Below are positions 18,078-28,427 of a DNA stretch of 64,000 nucleotides, piece by piece; positions within the stretch are counted from its first letter, which is position 1, and each line of letters begins with the position of its first letter. The translations under genes were made by a program, and so were the position numbers. The stretch is from assembly GCA_020638995.1 (NCBI GenBank), contig JACKHM010000003.1:496001-560000 (forward strand), read 5' to 3'. Under the pieces are notes generated by a model. It was not told the DNA's origin and searched no databases. It saw only the letters and a list, made by a program, of their open reading frames with translations. Source of the DNA: Planctomycetaceae bacterium (GTDB lineage: Bacteria; Planctomycetota; Planctomycetia; Pirellulales; Pirellulaceae).

Positions 18078-18330
18078 AGTGTCTTCTCACTATTGCGGTG
18101 CGAATGTGACGACATCAGCATACTTCATCGCTGTCAGCATGGCACCAAGAGACAAGCGACAGGCGGAGATCCACTTAACCTGCAACGCTTCTTAAAAGTT
18201 CAAGTTGCAAGTCGAGAAACCCTTGAGCTATTGTTCGCAATCTGACGCCTCCGGGTCACGCCCGATTGTTATAAGAGGTCGGCGGTTGTTAAAACTCGCA
18301 CGCCACACACTCGCTGTGATCGATGTTGGG

Positions 18331-19869
18331 TCACAGCACCGCGAAATAGTTTTCCGCCGCAAAGTCAAAAGCTTCGGGTGTGAGCTTCAATTCTTTGCCT
18401 TGATAGTAGCAGTGATTACGCACTTGCATGAGCAGGTCGCGCGGCTGGCAATTTCGGAACGGACGTTCGACTTCAAGGTAGTGATGAACCAGCAAATGAT
18501 CGACCGATTCTTCACAGTACTCGAAACCCATCTTCGGGCACATGATCTTGAACAGCTCCCGAAACTCGCGCTCGTCGGGGTCAATCACCTCGATTTTATA
18601 GGGAATTCGGCGCAGAAACGCCTCGTCGACTAGATCTTTGGGCTCCAAGTTCGTCGAGAAAATGATCAACTGATCAAATGGAACTTGAATCTTTTTCCCG
18701 TTTGCCAGGTTCAGAAAGTCATAGCGTTTCTCCAGCGGCACGATCCAGCGGTTCAGCAATTCGTCGGTCGTCATTCGTTGGCGACCAAAGTCGTCGATCA
18801 CGAGCGTGCCGCAGTTGCTCTTGAGTTGAAGTGGTGCCTCACTGATTCCGGTCGATGTATTGAAAACAACTTCCAACGCATCCATCGTGAGCTCGCCGCC
18901 AACAACAATGGTAGGGCGTTTCACACGCACCCATCGTTTGTCGATGCGACTCTGGCTCAGCAATCCGGGCCCATCGTTCTGTGGTGCTTCCTCGTGGCAC
19001 ATCGGATCGAACAGACGCAATATCTCTCCATCAATCCCGATCGCCCGCGGTATCCAGATGTATTCACCGAACGCTTTCGTAACGCGTTCGGCGATGCTCG
19101 TCTTGCCGTTACCCGGTGCTCCAAACAGAAACAACCCACGTCCTGAATTTATGGCCGGACCAAGCCGCTCGAGCATGTGTTCGTTGATCAACAGGTCCGA
19201 GAACGCATCCTTCAAGTCTTGGACCGACGGGTGTTGAGTTCCCAGAGACTGGGCTTTAACGCTCGCCAGATAGTCCTGAAGCGCTACCGGAGCCGCGCCA
19301 AAATAAGAACAATGCTCTGCGAGTCGCCGCGCTCGTTCACGTCCGATATCGGGCAACTGATAGATATAGTCGTTCATCGGGGCCGAGCCGCGATAGACAA
19401 GTAACTGCTCGTTCTTCAATCGCTGGAGTGTCTCGCTGACCAGAACGAACGGCAAACGAATTTGATCTGCAATTAGTCGTCCTGCCGTGTCGCCCCGGCC
19501 AAGCAGCAACTTGAAGATCAGCCCTTCGACATCACTCTCTGACAGTCCCGCCGACACGTAGCTCGTGGGTTCCACCGGAAAGAAACCGTCGCTACAGTCT
19601 TCGACTGTCGGTTCCTTCGTCACCTTCACCGTAGCGGCGGCGACCTCTGGTTTTTTAATTGTGTTGATTTTTTTGAGCAGGGCCGAGAGTTTGGGATCCG
19701 CACCGCTGGTAACTTCAACGGTTGGCGACTCCTTCGCTGGCGAGGCGGCGATGGCTTCCCAGACATCCGCGTCACCTTGAGTGTCACCCTGCGCTAAACG
19801 CTCAAGTAAGCTGCGATCGGAATTCGGCGTCATGGCGAAATAGTGTCCGAACAAGTCGAGTTGAGGCAT
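18331..19869 (-). CDS. AAA+ ATPase with N-terminal winged-helix-like region
   Basis: A 512-residue cytoplasmic protein. The first 100 residues are low-complexity and Ala/Lys-rich. Residues about 105-190 look like a winged-helix fold (SESDVEGLIFKLLLGRGDTAGRLIADQI, quoted in part, then LQRLKNEQLLVYRG). The AAA+ core has Walker A GAPGNGKT (250-257), Walker B TLVIDDFGRQ (355-364) and sensor-1 region LIIFSTN, followed by an arginine-rich second region FLRRIPYKIEV. The ATPase class is seen as a conserved planctomycete gene without assigned role. An alternative start at the ATG 11 codons later is possible. No partner gene is adjacent, so the remodelled substrate is unknown. Confidence 0.8.
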   Translation of the reverse strand: MPQLDLFGHYFAMTPNSDRSLLERLAQGDTQGDADVWEAIAASPAKESPTVEVTSGADPKLSALLKKINTIKKPEVAAATVKVTKEPTVEDCSDGFFPVEPTSYVSAGLSESDVEGLIFKLLLGRGDTAGRLIADQIRLPFVLVSETLQRLKNEQLLVYRGSAPMNDYIYQLPDIGRERARRLAEHCSYFGAAPVALQDYLASVKAQSLGTQHPSVQDLKDAFSDLLINEHMLERLGPAINSGRGLFLFGAPGNGKTSIAERVTKAFGEYIWIPRAIGIDGEILRLFDPMCHEEAPQNDGPGLLSQSRIDKRWVRVKRPTIVVGGELTMDALEVVFNTSTGISEAPLQLKSNCGTLVIDDFGRQRMTTDELLNRWIVPLEKRYDFLNLANGKKIQVPFDQLIIFSTNLEPKDLVDEAFLRRIPYKIEVIDPDEREFRELFKIMCPKMGFEYCEESVDHLLVHHYLEVERPFRNCQPRDLLMQVRNHCYYQGKELKLTPEAFDFAAENYFAVL

Positions 19870-20096
19870 TCCAGAAAGATGCTTATGAACACTACGTCCT
19901 GTCCTTCAAAACGTCAAACGCGATATAACGGTCGTAGGTGTTGTGCCGCACGCCACCACCATATTTGCTTCTCGTGCAATTAGGACAAATGCCCTAACAC
20001 TATCGTGTCGTATGTTTACACGTATTGGGGCAGACATCGGACGTTTTGACAAAATCCTTACGAAGGTCGCGTGCCGCAACGCCGGTGCGCAGAAAG

Positions 20097-21056
20097 ATGT
20101 CTATGCTCGGCCCAACGGTTGCCCGCCGATACCACGCGGTCGCGTCGCACGCGGTGTTTTCTGACTCGAATCGGGCGGAAGCTTCGCCGTCCATCGAAGG
20201 TAGTGGTTCACCGAGCTTTCACCGGAATCTAGAGCTTCTCTTTTCAAAAGTCGCTCGCCTTGCATCCCTCCCGTTGATGGCGGACCGGATATTGCGATTG
20301 CCGCTCGACCAGCAATTCTCCGGCAGGGCCTTGGTCGAAGTGATCAAGTCAGATCCCGCGATGACGGCAAGTATCATGCGACGCGTCAATTCATCGTACT
20401 TTGGCATGACACGGAAAGTGTCAGACCTGTCTCGAGCCGCCAACTTGCTCGGGGCATACGAATTAAGAAACCTGGCACTTACGGTGCTCGTAAAACGGAT
20501 GTTCGATCGGCCAGCACACTATGGCAGGTACGATCGAGAGGCTCTCTGGCGGCATTGCCTCGCGGTCGCGGTTTCGGCGCGAAAGATCGCCCGGGTCACG
20601 GGCGCGGTACCACAACACGAGGCTTATGTCTCCGGCCTGATGCATCACGTTGGAACACTGCTAATCGACTTGCACATGCGCTCTCGCTTTTGCCAGCTCA
20701 TCGAGTTGCTGGAAGACGGCAGTTCAACTTACCTCCAGGAGCGCAGGCTCCTTTCGTTTGACCAGTCGCAGTTAGGCGAATATATCGTCCGACTTTGGAA
20801 CTTCCCTGCGAAAGTCGCTGAGGCGATTCGATATCATGAGTATCCTCACGAGTATTTGGGGGAGCATGAAAAACTTGTGTATGTCGTGTCGTTGGCGGAT
20901 TACCTCTGCAGTCGTGCTGGTATGACTGCGCTGGGCGTTTTTAACACCAAACCTCCGGCCGACATCGCGTATGCCACGCTTGGAATCGATCGAGTTGCCC
21001 TCGCGATCATTTGGGACGATTTGCTGAACCATCTGGCCCAAGCCACAAGTTTCTGA
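20097..21056 (+). CDS. HDOD domain protein
   Basis: A protein of 319 residues from the ATG at 20097 (the frame is open from 20025; AGAAAG precedes the later ATG). The HDOD domain covers about residues 45-245: LASLPLMADRILRLP, VEVIKSDPAMTASIMRRVNSS, RAANLLGAYELRNLALTVLV. The segment SGLMHHVGTLLIDLH occupies the place of the HD metal motif but lacks the HD pair, as is normal for HDOD proteins. The family acts as a non-catalytic signalling scaffold in stress, motility or cyclic-di-GMP-linked control. A hybrid histidine kinase gene follows about 145 bases downstream on the same strand, so a shared signalling role is plausible but inferred. Confidence 0.88.
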   Translation: MSMLGPTVARRYHAVASHAVFSDSNRAEASPSIEGSGSPSFHRNLELLFSKVARLASLPLMADRILRLPLDQQFSGRALVEVIKSDPAMTASIMRRVNSSYFGMTRKVSDLSRAANLLGAYELRNLALTVLVKRMFDRPAHYGRYDREALWRHCLAVAVSARKIARVTGAVPQHEAYVSGLMHHVGTLLIDLHMRSRFCQLIELLEDGSSTYLQERRLLSFDQSQLGEYIVRLWNFPAKVAEAIRYHEYPHEYLGEHEKLVYVVSLADYLCSRAGMTALGVFNTKPPADIAYATLGIDRVALAIIWDDLLNHLAQATSF

Positions 21057-21201
21057 CTCGTGCCACGTCTCATAGGCCGGAAAGACGTTACGACCTGTAC
21101 AACGCGCGATTCTGTCACACTTTCGAATCGTTCATAGTAGGCGGCACCGGCAAGTGCGACGTAAGTTTTCCCTACCTAGGACATTGTTCGAGAGATGGCC
21201 G

Positions 21202-24042
21202 ATGCACCGCAATAAGATCTCACTGCGAAGCAACCTTGCGATCGCCGCGAGCTACTATATGCTGGCGCAACTCAGCAGAGTTCTTTCAATCCCACCCGAC
21301 CTCCCATCGGCGATTTGGCCTGCGGCCGGATTGGCGATAGCCGCGAATCTCATTTGGGGGAACCGCGCCGGGCTGGGGTTGTTCCTGGGCGCGTTTGCGA
21401 CTAACGCATTGGCAACATTTAACCCAGACTCTTCGCTCATATCGACGCTCGTCGGCTTGGGCATGGCAAGCGGATCACTGGTACAGGCATGGTGTGGAGC
21501 GACGCTTGTAAAGCGTTTCATCGGCTACCCGAATGCTCTGGCCTACGAGTGGGATATCGCTCGCTTCTTCTTGTTTTGCGGACCTCTTAGCTGTGTCATC
21601 GGAGCTTCATTTGGAGTGACCTCGCTCTGGTTCGCGGGCTACACGAGCTCCGAGAATTACTTGTTCAATTGGTTTACCTGGTGGGTCGGCGACTCGATCG
21701 GTGCCATCATCATGGCACCAATCATCTTGATCGTGTTCGCCAAGTCACCCAGCATCTGGTCGCGCCGCCGCGTGACGGTGGGCATTCCGCTCGGAATTTG
21801 TTTGTTGGGAGTTGTCGTCGCGTTTCTCGCTTCAAAGCAATGGGAAGCGGATCGACATCATCTCGCCATCTCTCGCCACGGTGCCGCGGTAGCCGCGAAG
21901 CTCGATCTTGCGTTGCAAGAAAAGGTGTCGATGCTGCAATCGGTTACCGGATTGTACCGCGCCTCCGACTCCGTTACGGAGGACGAGTTCCGCGCGTTTG
22001 TTTCGCAGTGGACATCGCAAAAAGAAGTCATGGCTCTGGAGTGGGTGCCCCGAGTACGTAGTGAGGAACGACGAGACTGGGAACTTGCACGCGCGGGGCT
22101 GGCGGAAGAAAAGATGGAGATTCGAGAACGAAACACCGACGGGGCCCTGGTTCCCGCTGGTCGTCGAGCGGAATACTTTCCGATACAGTTCGTCGAGCCA
22201 CTTGCGGGCAATGAATCCGTGCTGGGCTTCGACCTCGCTTCCAACGAGACACGACGGGCGGCAATGGCGATCGCGCGAGACACCGCCGAGCCGACGGCCT
22301 CCGACTCCGTGCATCTCGTGCAATCCGGTGACTCGCGTTCCGGCGTGTTGGTGTTTTCTCCGATCTATCGGAATGGCGAGAAGCACGATACCGTCGAGGA
22401 ACGTCGCGCAAGTCTCGCTGGTTTCGCGCTGGCCGTGTTTCGTATCGGCGACCTGGTACGTGCCGCCTTGTCAGACGAGTCAGCCGCACCGCTGCAAATG
22501 CAACTGGTTGATTCCGGCATCTCGGATAGTGAGCAAACACTCGCGGTATTTGATCTCACGGAAACTCCAACGATTGTCGAGGCAAACTTGGATGCCACGG
22601 GAGATCAACTGCCAAGTGCGAATGCGGCAATTCACTTTGCTGGCCGCGTGTGGCGCGTCAAAGTAGTCGCCAAGCCAGAGTACCTTGCCTTACAGCATGT
22701 TTGGCCGATCTGGATGGTTCTCGTTGGTGGAGCCCTTTTTGCGACATTGTTTGCAGCCTTTCTACTCACGATCACAGGTAAAACGGATGCCACCGAGCAA
22801 CTAGTCGAGCAACGCACGAAACAGCTCGAACAGGCGATTCGAAGTGCAGAGGCGGCGACGCGAGCCAAGAGTGAGTTCTTAGCCAGTATGAGTCATGAAC
22901 TTCGCACACCTCTGACCGCGATTCTTGGATTTGCCGAAACACTCCAAACTGGTGACGATAGCGAGCACTTTTCCGAGGAGACCGTCGAGTCGTTGGCTAC
23001 CATCGCTCGTAATGGCGAGTACCTCCTCTCGCTGATCAATGACATTCTCGATCTCTCGAAAATCGAAGCAGGCAAGCTGCAGATTGAACCGTGCGAGGTA
23101 TCGCCATTTGAAATCGTTGATGACGTCCTGCAATTGATGACCGTGCGGGCGGATGGTAAAGATCTAGAAGTTCATTGCGAGATTTCAAATGCCTTGCCTG
23201 AATCGCTGTTGCTTGATCCGATCCGTGTTCGCCAGATTTTGGTCAACCTGATCGGTAACGGGATCAAGTTTACGGATGCTGGCTATGTTCAATTACGCGT
23301 AAGCTTTGTTGAGATAAAAGGAGTGCCCTCACTAAAGTTCGAAGTCACCGACACGGGGATCGGCATGTCGGACGAACAAATTGCCCATATCTTTCAACCG
23401 TTTACCCAAGCGGATGGGTCGACCACTCGGAAATTCGGCGGTACTGGGCTGGGGCTTACCATCAGCCGACGTTTGGCTCGGATGTTAGGAGGGGACATAG
23501 GAGTCGCGAGCGCACCGGGGACCGGCAGCTGTTTCACCGTTCACGTGTCAGCTCGCGGCATCACACCGTCTACACAGTGGCTCACACATGACGAGTTCTT
23601 GCGGCGTAAGCAACAAGTTCCACTCCCCGCGACCGTTGCCGAGGCTCCCACATCGATTGAAGGACGCATCTTGCTGGCCGAGGATGGCCCGGATAATCAG
23701 CGTCTTATTGCATTCCTCCTGCGTAAGATTGGCGTCGAAGTTTCCTTAGTCGAAAATGGGCGGGATGCGGTCGACGCCGCAATCGAAGCTAACCCGCCGT
23801 TTGACCTGATTTTGATGGATATGCAGATGCCCGTCATGGATGGCTATGACGCCGTGCGAGAACTTCGCAGTCGAGGTTATACCGGCCCCGTAGTTGCACT
23901 CACGGCGAATGCGATGAGCGGCGACCGCGACAAGTGTGTCGAGGCTGGCTGTGATGGTTATGCTTCAAAGCCAATCGCGCGAGCGCAGTTCTTACGTCTC
24001 GTTGCCAGCTACGTCTGTCCCGAGGAAGTCGCTTCCAGGTAG
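21202..24042 (+). CDS. MASE1-CHASE hybrid sensor histidine kinase with receiver
   Basis: From the ATG at 21202 the protein has 946 residues; a GTG at 21154 is possible. Domain order: MASE1 membrane sensor with about eight helices (1-215), periplasmic CHASE domain (about 230-500, ALEWVPRV, YFPIQFVEPL), a transmembrane helix (IWMVLVGGALFATLFAAFLL), coiled coil, HisKA with H-box SMSHELRTPL (His565), HATPase with N box (VNLIGNGIKF), G1 DTGIGM and G2 GGTGLGL, then a C-terminal receiver with LMDMQMP (Asp873), TANAM and SKPI. It is a membrane sensor that would phosphorylate itself and pass phosphate to its own receiver; an external Hpt or regulator is not encoded nearby. The ligand class of CHASE domains is small organic molecules. 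Confidence 0.93.
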   Translation: MHRNKISLRSNLAIAASYYMLAQLSRVLSIPPDLPSAIWPAAGLAIAANLIWGNRAGLGLFLGAFATNALATFNPDSSLISTLVGLGMASGSLVQAWCGATLVKRFIGYPNALAYEWDIARFFLFCGPLSCVIGASFGVTSLWFAGYTSSENYLFNWFTWWVGDSIGAIIMAPIILIVFAKSPSIWSRRRVTVGIPLGICLLGVVVAFLASKQWEADRHHLAISRHGAAVAAKLDLALQEKVSMLQSVTGLYRASDSVTEDEFRAFVSQWTSQKEVMALEWVPRVRSEERRDWELARAGLAEEKMEIRERNTDGALVPAGRRAEYFPIQFVEPLAGNESVLGFDLASNETRRAAMAIARDTAEPTASDSVHLVQSGDSRSGVLVFSPIYRNGEKHDTVEERRASLAGFALAVFRIGDLVRAALSDESAAPLQMQLVDSGISDSEQTLAVFDLTETPTIVEANLDATGDQLPSANAAIHFAGRVWRVKVVAKPEYLALQHVWPIWMVLVGGALFATLFAAFLLTITGKTDATEQLVEQRTKQLEQAIRSAEAATRAKSEFLASMSHELRTPLTAILGFAETLQTGDDSEHFSEETVESLATIARNGEYLLSLINDILDLSKIEAGKLQIEPCEVSPFEIVDDVLQLMTVRADGKDLEVHCEISNALPESLLLDPIRVRQILVNLIGNGIKFTDAGYVQLRVSFVEIKGVPSLKFEVTDTGIGMSDEQIAHIFQPFTQADGSTTRKFGGTGLGLTISRRLARMLGGDIGVASAPGTGSCFTVHVSARGITPSTQWLTHDEFLRRKQQVPLPATVAEAPTSIEGRILLAEDGPDNQRLIAFLLRKIGVEVSLVENGRDAVDAAIEANPPFDLILMDMQMPVMDGYDAVRELRSRGYTGPVVALTANAMSGDRDKCVEAGCDGYASKPIARAQFLRLVASYVCPEEVASR

Positions 24043-24214
24043 CCGTACCTCGCTCGACGCGGATTCAACTGCTCTTTACTGCGCACGAAAAGGCCGTCTC
24101 CGCGGCCATGGCTGTGACTCGTTCGGCAGTCCCGCAGACATGGTTCCAGCCATTCGCTAGAATCTGGAAATCCAGTTAGAGGAAGGCTTCGACCTGTAAG
24201 GAGTTAACACAGCG

Positions 24215-26917
24215 ATGAGCGATCCGTTTGGAGTTCGAGATACGTTTGAATCAGCCAGTGGCCCCATCGGAATCTATCGCATCCAGCGATTGGAAGAACA
24301 AGGACTCGGCAAGATTTCGCAGTTGCCGTACTCGATTCGCGTTTTGCTCGAAGCGGTCGTTCGCAATTGCGATGGATTCGTCGTCACGGAAGAAGACGTC
24401 AAAAACCTAGCGAGCTGGAACGCGGCGTCTCCTGCTAAACTGGAAATCCCTTTTAAACCCGCTCGTGTGGTCTTACAAGACTTTACGGGTGTGCCTGCCG
24501 TCGTCGATCTGGCAGCGATGCGCAGCGCAATGCAGCGACTCGGTGGTGATCCGACAAAGATCAATCCTCTGATTCCCGTCGACTTGGTCATCGATCACTC
24601 GGTCCAAGTCGACAACTTCGGCGATTCCGATTCGCTGACCCGCAACGTGGAAATCGAATTTCTACGCAATCGCGAACGCTACGAATTCTTGCGCTGGGGT
24701 CAGAAGGCATTTGACAACTTCCGCGTGGTTCCGCCAAACGTAGGCATTGTTCATCAAGTAAACTTGGAGTTCCTGGCGAAAGGCGCTTTCGTTCGGGATG
24801 ATGGTGATGGACCTGTGGCGCGGCCCGACAGTCTTGTGGGAACGGACAGCCACACCACCATGATCAACGGGCTCGGTGTGGTCGGTTGGGGTGTCGGTGG
24901 AATTGAAGCCGAAGCTGTCATGCTAGGTCAGCCGCTGTATATGCTGATGCCTGAGGTCGTGGGCTTTGAATTGACCGGCAAATTGCCCGCCGGAGCAACT
25001 GCAACCGACATGGTGTTGACCGTGACGGAGGTCCTTCGAAAGGAAGGGGTAGTCGGCAAGTTCGTCGAGTTTTTTGGCGACGGTGTATCGAGCATGAAGC
25101 TTGCCGATCGCGCCACGATCGCGAATATGGCGCCCGAATACGGAGCGACCATGGGCTTCTTCCCAATCGATGACGAGTCGCTGAATTATATGCGACGTAC
25201 CGGGCGAACGAACGCCGAGGTAGATCTGGTCGAGCGTTATTCTAAAGAATTGGGAATCTTCCGCACCGACGACGCGCCTGTGCCCACCTACACAAAAACA
25301 CTGAAGCTGGATCTTGGTACGGTCGAGCCATGTTTAGCGGGACCAAAGCGTCCGCAGGACCGGGTTGCACTCTCGGCAATGAAACAGTCGTTCGAGAAAT
25401 CGTTGCGAGCGCCGGTTGCTGAGCGAGGGTTTGCGCTCGATGACACCGCACTGAGCCGCACTGGAAAGGTCGAAGACAACGGGAACAGTTCCCAGATCGG
25501 CCACGGCGCCGTAGTTATCGCTGCCATCACGAGCTGTACCAACACCAGTAATCCGTCGGTAATGTTGGCAGCCGGATTAGTAGCCAAGAAGGCTGCCGAA
25601 AAGGGATTGCGCGTCGCATCGCACGTCAAAACGAGTCTCGCTCCCGGATCGCGAGTCGTCAGCGATTACCTGGATAAGGCTGGCCTTACCGAGTCGCTAC
25701 AGCAACTCGGTTTCCACACCGTTGGGTACGGATGCACAACCTGCATTGGGAACAGCGGTCCTCTGCCTGATCCTGTTGCAAAAGCCGTAACATCAGGGGA
25801 TCTCGTCGCTTCTGCCGTACTCAGCGGGAATCGAAACTTCGAGGGCCGCGTCAATCCGCTGGTTAAAGCCAACTACCTCGCAAGTCCACCGTTGGTGGTG
25901 GCCTATGCTCTTGCGGGGACCACGGACATCGATCTTACGACGGAGCCGATTGGAAAGAGCACTGACGGAACCGATGTGTATTTAAAGGACATTTGGCCCA
26001 GCCATCAAGAAATCGAAGATGTCATGGAGCAGGCTGTCCAGCCCGAGATGTTCACCGAGCGATATTCAGCTGCGTTCGATTCGAATGAAGCCTGGAACAA
26101 GATCGCCACCAGCGAGGGCGACCTCTACGTCTGGGACGAGAGCAGCACTTATATACAGGAGCCACCCTTCCTCGCCGAGTTAACCGCGGAGGTTGGCGAG
26201 ACGGCGCCGATCAAGGGCGCACGAGCCTTGGCTTTGCTCGGTGATTCGGTGACCACCGATCACATTTCCCCTGCGGGATCGATTGCGAAAGATAGTCCTG
26301 CCGGGCGATACCTCGTCGGACATGGTGTCGAAGTTCACGATTTCAATAGCTATGGTTCACGTCGCGGCAATGATCGAGTTATGGTCCGCGGCACACTCGC
26401 CAATATTCGCATTCGAAACCAACTGGCCCCGGGAACCGAAGGTGGCGTGACTCGTCATCTTCCTGATGGCGAGCAGATGACGATATACGATGCGGGGATG
26501 AAGTACCGTGACGAAGGTGTGCCGCTGATATTGATCGCGGGAACGGAGTACGGAACGGGAAGCAGTCGCGACTGGGCTGCCAAGGGTACTTATATGCTCG
26601 GAGTTCGAGCTGTTATCGCGGCCAGCTACGAGCGAATTCATCGCAGCAATTTGGTCGGCATGGGAGTACTTCCGCTGGAATTCCCCGAAGGACAAACATG
26701 GCAAACATTAGGCCTGACCGGTGAAGAAACATTCGATATCGACGGGCTGGGTGACACTCTGGAACCGCGCGGGACGGTGACGGTCACGGCAACTGACGCC
26801 GCTGGCAAGACCAAAACATTTGAAGCACGAGTCCGGATCGATACGCCTGTCGAGTTGGACTACTACCGCAACGGAGGCATTTTGCAGACGGTCCTGCGGA
26901 ACCTGCTAAAAAGCTAA
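24215..26917 (+). CDS. acnA: Aconitate hydratase
   Basis: A 900-residue protein, the full length of AcnA/IRP1-type aconitase, which interconverts citrate and isocitrate in the TCA cycle. The three [4Fe-4S] cysteines are visible: AAITSCTNTSNPSVM and GYGCTTCIGNSGPL. The N-terminal LQDFTGVPAVVDLAAMR, GVVGWGVGGIEAEAVMLGQ, and the C-terminal swivelling domain GDSVTTDHISPAGSI and EYGTGSSRDWAAKG are all conserved. A strong AAGGAG lies in front of the ATG. It stands as a single gene, with a short convergent membrane-protein gene six bases beyond its stop. Confidence 0.97.
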   Translation: MSDPFGVRDTFESASGPIGIYRIQRLEEQGLGKISQLPYSIRVLLEAVVRNCDGFVVTEEDVKNLASWNAASPAKLEIPFKPARVVLQDFTGVPAVVDLAAMRSAMQRLGGDPTKINPLIPVDLVIDHSVQVDNFGDSDSLTRNVEIEFLRNRERYEFLRWGQKAFDNFRVVPPNVGIVHQVNLEFLAKGAFVRDDGDGPVARPDSLVGTDSHTTMINGLGVVGWGVGGIEAEAVMLGQPLYMLMPEVVGFELTGKLPAGATATDMVLTVTEVLRKEGVVGKFVEFFGDGVSSMKLADRATIANMAPEYGATMGFFPIDDESLNYMRRTGRTNAEVDLVERYSKELGIFRTDDAPVPTYTKTLKLDLGTVEPCLAGPKRPQDRVALSAMKQSFEKSLRAPVAERGFALDDTALSRTGKVEDNGNSSQIGHGAVVIAAITSCTNTSNPSVMLAAGLVAKKAAEKGLRVASHVKTSLAPGSRVVSDYLDKAGLTESLQQLGFHTVGYGCTTCIGNSGPLPDPVAKAVTSGDLVASAVLSGNRNFEGRVNPLVKANYLASPPLVVAYALAGTTDIDLTTEPIGKSTDGTDVYLKDIWPSHQEIEDVMEQAVQPEMFTERYSAAFDSNEAWNKIATSEGDLYVWDESSTYIQEPPFLAELTAEVGETAPIKGARALALLGDSVTTDHISPAGSIAKDSPAGRYLVGHGVEVHDFNSYGSRRGNDRVMVRGTLANIRIRNQLAPGTEGGVTRHLPDGEQMTIYDAGMKYRDEGVPLILIAGTEYGTGSSRDWAAKGTYMLGVRAVIAASYERIHRSNLVGMGVLPLEFPEGQTWQTLGLTGEETFDIDGLGDTLEPRGTVTVTATDAAGKTKTFEARVRIDTPVELDYYRNGGILQTVLRNLLKS

Positions 26918-26923
26918 AAGAGG

Positions 26924-27391
26924 CTATTCGACCGTCTCTAGGTCGTTGTGATAATGCTCGATCGCCTCGGTGGGATTGAGGTTAAAGAGCGCGCGTCCGT
27001 CGGCGTTCCACTCGGGGCCATCAAGTCGAAAGACAACTGTCGCTGCACGCAGGTTGCTCACTGCTTCAACATCTTCCATTCCGCCGCCTTCAATTGCTTC
27101 GAAGCTGATTGTAACACCGACCAACGCTCGATATCGTCCCGTACGTCGATCTCGCGCGAAGCAGACGTTGTCGTCAAAATCGCAGTGCATCCACCGCAAT
27201 CCGCGGGGCTTGCCACTGGATTCAGCACGGGTGACGAAATCAGCTTCCAGCCACTCGCGTCGGATTTGAAAAGTCTCCCGGGCGCGTTGCAAGGAATTAG
27301 CCTGCTGGTACCGTGCACGCCAAACGAAGCCGAGCAATAGTGCGATAGAAACACCTAGCACGGCGAGTCCAATGAATAATCCAGGCAACAT
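26924..27391 (-). CDS. Small membrane-anchored protein of unknown function
   Basis: From the ATG at 27391 (AGGAG eight bases upstream) the protein has 155 residues; the frame is open to 27448. One transmembrane helix lies at about residues 1-24 (MLPGLFIGLAVLGVSIALLL). The soluble part contains a repeated strand-like pattern (RWMHCDFDDNVCFARDRRTGRYRALVGVTISF, partly quoted) and ends with AIEHYHNDLETVE. I do not recognise the family. It lies downstream of miaA on the same strand, about 80 bases away, so the two may be co-transcribed. Confidence 0.7.
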   Translation of the reverse strand: MLPGLFIGLAVLGVSIALLLGFVWRARYQQANSLQRARETFQIRREWLEADFVTRAESSGKPRGLRWMHCDFDDNVCFARDRRTGRYRALVGVTISFEAIEGGGMEDVEAVSNLRAATVVFRLDGPEWNADGRALFNLNPTEAIEHYHNDLETVE

Positions 27392-27470
27392 GAATCGGCT
27401 CCTGGGTCGAATTGTATCCTCGCTATGGTCGATCAGGCAACTCGCCACCCGACCCCAGGAATCGCGTCGT

Positions 27471-28427
27471 TCACCCCACGATTCGCTGCGCGATCGCTTC
27501 AGGTTCTACTTCGGCATCGACTTCTACGAACTCGCACTCTGCCAGACTGCGAAACCAGGTCTCTTGCCTCCTGGCAAACTGCCGCGTTCTTGCCTGAACT
27601 TTTTCGATGGTCTTACGCAGGTCACTTCCCGTCTGGAGAAAGTCGATTACCTCGCGATAACCGACCGCCTGGGCTGCGGTTCGCCCAAGCTCACCATAGC
27701 GATCCACTAGCTGAGTTACTTCGTCGACCAATCCAGACTGGAACATACGCTCGACACGCGCCTCGATTCTTTGGTGGAGAATTCTCCGTGGCCACGACAA
27801 GACAAATGCCTTGCATTGTTCGTGTGGGATATCGTCAAAATGTATTTGTTCGTGGCTAATCGGTCGTCCGGTAGATTTATAGACTTCCAGGGCGCGGATG
27901 ATCCGCCGCTTGTCGTGGGGGTGCAACTTCGCCGCCGCGAGCGGGTCGACTTGTTCCAGACGAGCGTGCAGCGCCGCGATACCCACGGTCTCGACCTCAG
28001 CTTCGATCTGATGGCGAAACTCCCAGTCGGCCGGAGGTCCGGGATATACGCCTCGCAGAAGCGCCTTTAGATACAGCGGTGTGCCGCCAACAAACAAGAC
28101 CTTGTGCCCACGTTGCCGAACGTCGCAGATGACCCGGTGCGCGTCGCGGACGTACTGTGACAAGCTGTACTCTTCATTCGGTGCAACAATATCGATCAGA
28201 TGGTGCGGAAGTTCGGCTCGTTGCTCACGCGTAGGCTTTGCGGTGCCGATATTCATCTCGCGGTAGACAGACATCGAATCCAGCGAAAGGATTTCGGCGT
28301 TCAATAGCTTCGCTAACTCGATTCCTACACGAGTTTTCCCGCTCGCCGTGGCCCCTGTCAGGTACCAGCAGTCACGCACCGGATCAAAGGTTTCGCGATC
28401 GTCTTGATCTAAGTTCACCGATGTCAT
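27471..28427 (-). CDS. miaA: tRNA dimethylallyltransferase
   Basis: A 318-residue protein that transfers a dimethylallyl group to A37 of tRNAs reading UNN codons. Seen: P-loop GATASGKT, the DSMSVYREMNIGTAKPT segment with the catalytic Asp and Arg/Lys, HHLIDIV, FVGGTPLYLKALLRG, LHPHDKRRIIRALEVY and AVGYREVIDFL. The length fits the family. It is read from the minus strand, facing away from hisE at 28569. Confidence 0.96.
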   Translation of the reverse strand: MTSVNLDQDDRETFDPVRDCWYLTGATASGKTRVGIELAKLLNAEILSLDSMSVYREMNIGTAKPTREQRAELPHHLIDIVAPNEEYSLSQYVRDAHRVICDVRQRGHKVLFVGGTPLYLKALLRGVYPGPPADWEFRHQIEAEVETVGIAALHARLEQVDPLAAAKLHPHDKRRIIRALEVYKSTGRPISHEQIHFDDIPHEQCKAFVLSWPRRILHQRIEARVERMFQSGLVDEVTQLVDRYGELGRTAAQAVGYREVIDFLQTGSDLRKTIEKVQARTRQFARRQETWFRSLAECEFVEVDAEVEPEAIAQRIVG

